A model generated the notes under the pieces. The model made no database searches and was not told where the DNA came from. It was given only the letters and a program-made list of their open reading frames with translations. Shown piece after piece: positions 60,647 through 64,000 of a stretch of DNA of 64,000 nucleotides; positions within the stretch are counted from its first letter, which is position 1, and each line of letters begins with the position of its first letter. Both the position numbers and the translations under genes were made by a program. This DNA is from Staphylococcus agnetis. GTDB taxonomy: Bacteria; Bacillota; Bacilli; Staphylococcales; Staphylococcaceae. The stretch lies in the NCBI RefSeq assembly GCF_002901865.1, contig NZ_PPQF01000047.1:22531-86530 (forward strand). The letters run 5' to 3'.

Positions 60647-61909
60647 CTACATTTTATGACCCGCCATTAGACCAAGTCGATTATGTTTTGTTCCTGCATC
60701 TGTAAATGACACTGCCTTGGATACACTTCCTCGTCCGTATTTTTGATGTAAATAATCAATGGTTTTGGCTAACTTTTCATCTCTACGTCGCTGATATTCA
60801 TCTATAAATAAATTGAGCTGTCGATCTGTATCTGATACAAATTGTGTCAAGGACACACTCAGTGTGCGATATAATTCTGTTTTGTCACACTTCTCATCTG
60901 CTAATCGAAATACCGTTTGAATGATATCACGATCTAAATTGGTCGCATCTTGTAATGTGTATTGCTTAGATATGCCACCCCCTTCACTATAGCCATATGA
61001 GAAATGAATCGTCTTCGCAAATTGATTACGCGATCTTAAACGACTGGCCACATCTTCAATCAACTCTTGCATCACGACTTTTGTTTCTTCATAAGTGTAA
61101 TCTCGCATTAAAATCTGACTTTTACATATAGACGGATTAATCACTTGATACGTATCACTAATATGACTTTGATCAATACCATTTGCATGGAGATGTAAGT
61201 CTACGCCTATAATGCCAAAATCACGCTTTAAATATTGATATGGGTATTGTGCAAGTTGCCCAATATTAAAAATCCCACGTTGATTTAACTTTTTTTCTGT
61301 TTGTTTACTAATCCCCCAAAAGTCACGTAAAGGCTCAATTTTCCACAGTTTGCTCGGAACATCTTCATAGCGCCATTCAGCAATGTAGTTCTCATTATTT
61401 TTTGCTTCATTATCCAATGCCACTTTACTCATCAACATATTCGGGCCAATACCAATCGCACATTGAATTTGTGTTTCATCTAAAATTTCCTTAATTAAGC
61501 GTTCGCAAAATGATTTAAGCGTTGTACTAAAACGATAATAACTTTTAGTAACATCCATAAAAAATTCATCAATACTATATTGGTGTAAATCTTCAGCTGG
61601 GACATACCGCAATGCAATTTGAGAAATTTTTAATGATACTTCTAAATATTTTCGCATGCTCGGATTAATAATATAGATATCGTTTCTGTGCGGAATTTCA
61701 AATAAACGTGACCCTGTTTTTATCCCTAATGCTTTTAATTTTGGGGTTGCTGCTAATACAACTGACCCCTGACGTTTTGTATCCGCAACAACAGCTAATT
61801 TGGTGTCTAAAGGATTTAAACCTTTTTCAATACATGAGACACTCGCAAAAAAACTCTTTTGATCAATACATAAAATATCTCGGTTTTCTAACAAATTATA
61901 ATCATACAT
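60647..61909 (-). CDS. Y-family translesion DNA polymerase (UmuC/UvrX-like), SOS-controlled
   Basis: Error-prone polymerase for damaged templates. The 420-residue protein has the catalytic acidic motifs CIDQKSFFASVSCIE and YSIDEFFMDV, the palm-finger region, a helix-hairpin-helix part (WGISKQTEKKLNQRGIFNIGQLAQ) and the little finger domain. It differs from the genus DinB (Pol IV) in length and motifs and resembles UvrX/UmuC-type proteins of Bacilli. A LexA box overlaps its promoter. It stands alone, without a UmuD-like partner nearby. Confidence 0.9.
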   Translation of the reverse strand: MYDYNLLENRDILCIDQKSFFASVSCIEKGLNPLDTKLAVVADTKRQGSVVLAATPKLKALGIKTGSRLFEIPHRNDIYIINPSMRKYLEVSLKISQIALRYVPAEDLHQYSIDEFFMDVTKSYYRFSTTLKSFCERLIKEILDETQIQCAIGIGPNMLMSKVALDNEAKNNENYIAEWRYEDVPSKLWKIEPLRDFWGISKQTEKKLNQRGIFNIGQLAQYPYQYLKRDFGIIGVDLHLHANGIDQSHISDTYQVINPSICKSQILMRDYTYEETKVVMQELIEDVASRLRSRNQFAKTIHFSYGYSEGGGISKQYTLQDATNLDRDIIQTVFRLADEKCDKTELYRTLSVSLTQFVSDTDRQLNLFIDEYQRRRDEKLAKTIDYLHQKYGRGSVSKAVSFTDAGTKHNRLGLMAGHKM

Positions 61910-61947
61910 CCAACCACCCCATTTTTTTCATACTGAAGGATAGTTTC

Positions 61948-61969
61948 ATTATATGCGAACATATGTTCT
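61948..61969 (-). promoter_or_regulatory. LexA box and promoter of the Y-family polymerase gene
   Basis: CGAACATATGTTCT (61956-61969) fits the SOS box CGAACRNRYGTTCG nearly perfectly. On the minus strand TATAAT (61953-61948) follows two bases later, so LexA would cover the promoter. The start codon is 39 bases on. Confidence 0.88.
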
Positions 61970-62016
61970 GTTTTCAAGATGAAATATGTTGCTTCTTTGT
62001 TAAAAAACATAAAAAA

Positions 62017-62051
62017 GAGACCAAAGCGTGATACGTATGCGCTTTAGTCTC
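62017..62051 (-). terminator. terminator of the Spo0M-like gene
   Basis: Minus strand GAGACTAAAGCG / CGCTTTGGTCTC with G-U and bulge, followed by CTTTTTT; 11 bases after the stop. Confidence 0.82.
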
Positions 62052-62062
62052 AACAAAAAATA

Positions 62063-62473
62063 TTAATGCGTTACATATGGAATGATTTCTTCAACTTCTT
62101 CGTCTATACCTAAATCAATATAAACATGAGCCTTTAAATAAACTTTACTGTCTTTAGATTGAAAATTGAGGTTTTCTGGTTTGAAATTGAAAGTCGCTTT
62201 ATAAGGATGACCTTTTTCAACAGTAAAACTGTCTTCAAGTGTAAAAGCAGCTAATTCATTTTCTAGCTGTGAAAATTCACTTGTTTCATCATTGTTTTCA
62301 TATTTTTCAATGAGTTTAACTTCGGTATGTGTCACAGTTTGAGCACTGTCTCCCGCTTTAAAATGAATACACCCACTGATAGCATCAGACACACGATATT
62401 CATTCTGATCTAATCGAATATACACATGCATGCCGTTAATTCCTAATGATGTTAAAATGTTTTCAAAACCCAT
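62063..62473 (-). CDS. Spo0M-like (arrestin-fold) protein, short form
   Basis: A 136-residue soluble protein beginning MGFENILTSLGINGMHVYIRLDQNEYRVSDAISGCIHFKAG, which fits the N-terminal arrestin-like half of B. subtilis Spo0M (about 258 residues). The C-terminal half is missing but the end is clean, so this is a natural short form. Staphylococci do not sporulate; Spo0M homologues outside sporulation are thought to act in cytoskeleton or division. ATG 62473 has a perfect GGAGGT site; the upstream frame is not supported. Confidence 0.75.
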   Translation of the reverse strand: MGFENILTSLGINGMHVYIRLDQNEYRVSDAISGCIHFKAGDSAQTVTHTEVKLIEKYENNDETSEFSQLENELAAFTLEDSFTVEKGHPYKATFNFKPENLNFQSKDSKVYLKAHVYIDLGIDEEVEEIIPYVTH

Positions 62474-62621
62474 ATTGTACCTCCGAGATTTAAACGTTTT
62501 CTCTATCATATCTATAAAGGAATTCATTTGGCAAATCAAACCCTAAAATTTAAAAAAATCTTAAGAAGAGCCAGTCTTTTCCAAAGAAAATGCTATAATA
62601 AAAGAAAAGGAGGCGACTTAC

Positions 62622-62807
62622 ATGCCAATCGTAACAGTACAACTATTAGAAGGTCGTTCAGATGAACAATTAAAAGCCCTCGTTTCAGAAGTAACAGATG
62701 CAGTAGAAAAAACAACAAAAGCCAACCGAGATGCCATTTCTGTGGTCATCGAAGAAATGAAACCACAACATTATGGCGTTGGTGGTAAACGTAAAATCGA
62801 TCAGTAG
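62622..62807 (+). CDS. 4-oxalocrotonate tautomerase family protein
   Basis: A 61-residue tautomerase-superfamily protein that works as a hexamer. The catalytic N-terminal proline (after Met removal) and Arg11-like residues are present in PIVTVQLLEGRS; ending KRKIDQ is usual. AAAGGAGGCG precedes the start. The family member in staphylococci has no defined substrate. It stands alone between the Spo0M-like gene (divergent) and a terminator. Confidence 0.9.
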   Translation: MPIVTVQLLEGRSDEQLKALVSEVTDAVEKTTKANRDAISVVIEEMKPQHYGVGGKRKIDQ

Positions 62808-62835
62808 AAGCTAAATCTGTATCGTATATCTATTT

Positions 62836-62880
62836 TAAATCCCTTCACCGTTCATTTCAGGATGAATGCTGAAGGGATTT
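62836..62880 (+). terminator. terminator of the tautomerase gene
   Basis: AAATCCCTTCA / TGAAGGGATTT with an inner stem GTTCAT / ATGAAT, then TTAATG. Long, nearly perfect. Confidence 0.85.
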
Positions 62881-62936
62881 TAATGTTCATCGACGTGGTG
62901 TCCCACTTTAAAAGTGTGTTAGGTTCACATAAAAAA

Positions 62937-62961
62937 ACAGGCAGGCACAATGCCCACCTGT
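62937..62961 (-). terminator. terminator of msrR
   Basis: Minus strand ACAGGTGGGC / GCCTGCCTGT (with mismatches) followed by seven T, six bases after the stop. Confidence 0.88.
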
Positions 62962-62966
62962 CACCA

Positions 62967-63938
62967 TTAGTCATTTAAAAATTCTTGAATTTGTTTTTTG
63001 TTCGCTTCTTTATCAATACCTAGTGCACTACCGCCATCATTCGTAGTCACATCTTCGTAAGTCCCTTTTACTGGTACGCTCAATGTTTTAATATTTTTAT
63101 CCCCACGAACGATAAAGCCAATACCTGTTTGGTAAATCGCAGAGTCAGGCATATCTGTTGCTACATAGCCACGCATAATTCCTGCAAGTTTCGGTAATTT
63201 AAATACCGTCGACGGTTGCACAAGTTCTTGTTTTAGAGCACTCATCACTTGTTGTTGACGTCGAACACGACCGAAATCGCCTTCTTCATCATGTCGAAAA
63301 CGGGCATAACCTAACAATTCTTTACCATTTAGACGGTGTTGTCCTTTCTTCAATGACACACCAATTTTAGCTGACATATCTTTTTCAACATTAATTGGAA
63401 CACCTTCAGGACTCAATTCATCAATCATGGCTTCAAATCCTTTAAAGTCGAGCGTTGCATAGTATTCTGGTTCAATACCTAAATTCTCTTTAAGTGTTTT
63501 ACGCAACAATTCTGGTCCACCTAATGAATAAGCGGTGTTAATTTTATAACGATTATATCCAGGTATATCTGCGTAAATATCACGCATTACAGATACAATT
63601 TTCATATCTTTATGAAGAAAATCATACTGAGCAATCATAATGGAATCCGTTCGTGAAACACCACCATCTTCACGGTCAGAACCTAAAATAAGTACCGTTG
63701 CTTTCGCATCATTTTTAGATGTACCGTTAAATTTATGTAACTTAGGTGCTTGTTTATGATCTTTGGCAACTTCAAGACCAGAACGATAACTCGAAATCGT
63801 AAAAACAGTCGTTGCAATTAAGATAATAATAATAGCCAAAATAATAAATGGGAGTTTTCGTATACGACGTTTTTTGCGTCGTTTCATACCCCCTTTTGGC
63901 GGTTTGGGATTTCTATGTTCATATTTAATTTCGCTCAT
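62967..63938 (-). CDS. msrR: MsrR, LytR-CpsA-Psr family wall teichoic acid ligase
   Basis: LCP enzyme that attaches teichoic acid or other glycopolymers to peptidoglycan outside the membrane. The 323-residue protein has a basic cytoplasmic tail ([11 protein letters not shown]), one membrane anchor (about 28-52) and the LCP domain with conserved Arg/Asp residues in [30 protein letters not shown] and [17 protein letters not shown]. It matches S. aureus MsrR, linked to beta-lactam and teicoplanin response. The upstream promoter is only partly inside the window. Confidence 0.94.
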   Translation of the reverse strand: MSEIKYEHRNPKPPKGGMKRRKKRRIRKLPFIILAIIIILIATTVFTISSYRSGLEVAKDHKQAPKLHKFNGTSKNDAKATVLILGSDREDGGVSRTDSIMIAQYDFLHKDMKIVSVMRDIYADIPGYNRYKINTAYSLGGPELLRKTLKENLGIEPEYYATLDFKGFEAMIDELSPEGVPINVEKDMSAKIGVSLKKGQHRLNGKELLGYARFRHDEEGDFGRVRRQQQVMSALKQELVQPSTVFKLPKLAGIMRGYVATDMPDSAIYQTGIGFIVRGDKNIKTLSVPVKGTYEDVTTNDGGSALGIDKEANKKQIQEFLND

Positions 63939-64000
63939 CTTATCAACCTTATACCTTCAAAATTGGGATTGTCTGTACTATAATTAATACATATTAACGT

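Noticed and set aside
61708..62031. Plus-strand frame of 107 codons across the polymerase promoter
   Set aside because: It runs antisense through the polymerase start and the LexA box and has no ribosome site.

Overview
The window is a 64 kb stretch of a low-GC Firmicute chromosome and reads as Staphylococcus core genome. The reasons are FemA and FemB side by side, ArlRS, MsrR, CvfB and CvfC, the recU-pbp2 pair, a type-B RNase P RNA, and a gene order that follows the S. aureus pbp2-to-msrR segment as I remember it. The proteins are close to but clearly different from S. aureus, so this is another species of the genus; I cannot name it from sequence alone. There is no phage, insertion sequence, transposon, CRISPR array, tRNA or rRNA.

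Layout. 1-7 kb: end of asnS, then dnaD-nth-ypoC-like, facing recU-pbp2; then yppE-like, ypsA, gpsB and rnpB (cell wall, division, DNA repair). 7-15.5 kb: an RNA methyltransferase, rarD, a giant two-headed dynamin, a 5'-3' exonuclease, an RNase H-like protein, and a queuosine-precursor transporter that is frameshifted but still has a preQ1-I riboswitch. 15.8-25.6 kb: a zinc-finger protein, cvfC and brxA; thyA-dfrA-degV-msrA-msrB-crr-yozE (thymidylate/folate and methionine-sulfoxide repair); then ctpA, a GNAT protein, murG and a PAP2 phosphatase. 26-32.4 kb: arlRS behind a promoter with two Fur-like boxes, then odhAB with a cre site. 32.7-41 kb: a VOC protein, a small conserved protein, a MoxR/VWA pair, brnQ with a CodY box, telA-xpaC-acyP on the other strand, a DUF1033-like protein and cspA. 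41-48.7 kb: the lysine/diaminopimelate operon asd-dapA-dapB-dapD-deacetylase-alr-lysA, governed by a lysine riboswitch with terminator. 48.8-64 kb: an ABC-F protein, cvfB, a sugar kinase, pepF, femAB, an M42 peptidase, tyrA, a LexA-boxed Y-family polymerase, a Spo0M-like protein, a tautomerase and msrR.

Many genes serve the cell envelope: PBP2, GpsB, MurG, FemA/B, MsrR, the meso-diaminopimelate/lysine route, Alr and the CtpA protease. Several control elements are readable: preQ1 and lysine riboswitches, LexA-like boxes (polymerase; possibly recU), Fur-like boxes (arlRS), cre (odhAB), CodY (brnQ) and a structured cold-shock leader (cspA).

I found no clear new defence or mobile system. The points most worth a second look are the tandem Fur-like boxes on the arlRS promoter, the riboswitch-controlled but broken queuosine transporter, the LexA-like box before recU-pbp2, and the lysine operon that starts at asd without aspartokinase. 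Comparisons with S. aureus gene order are from memory, not from a search.
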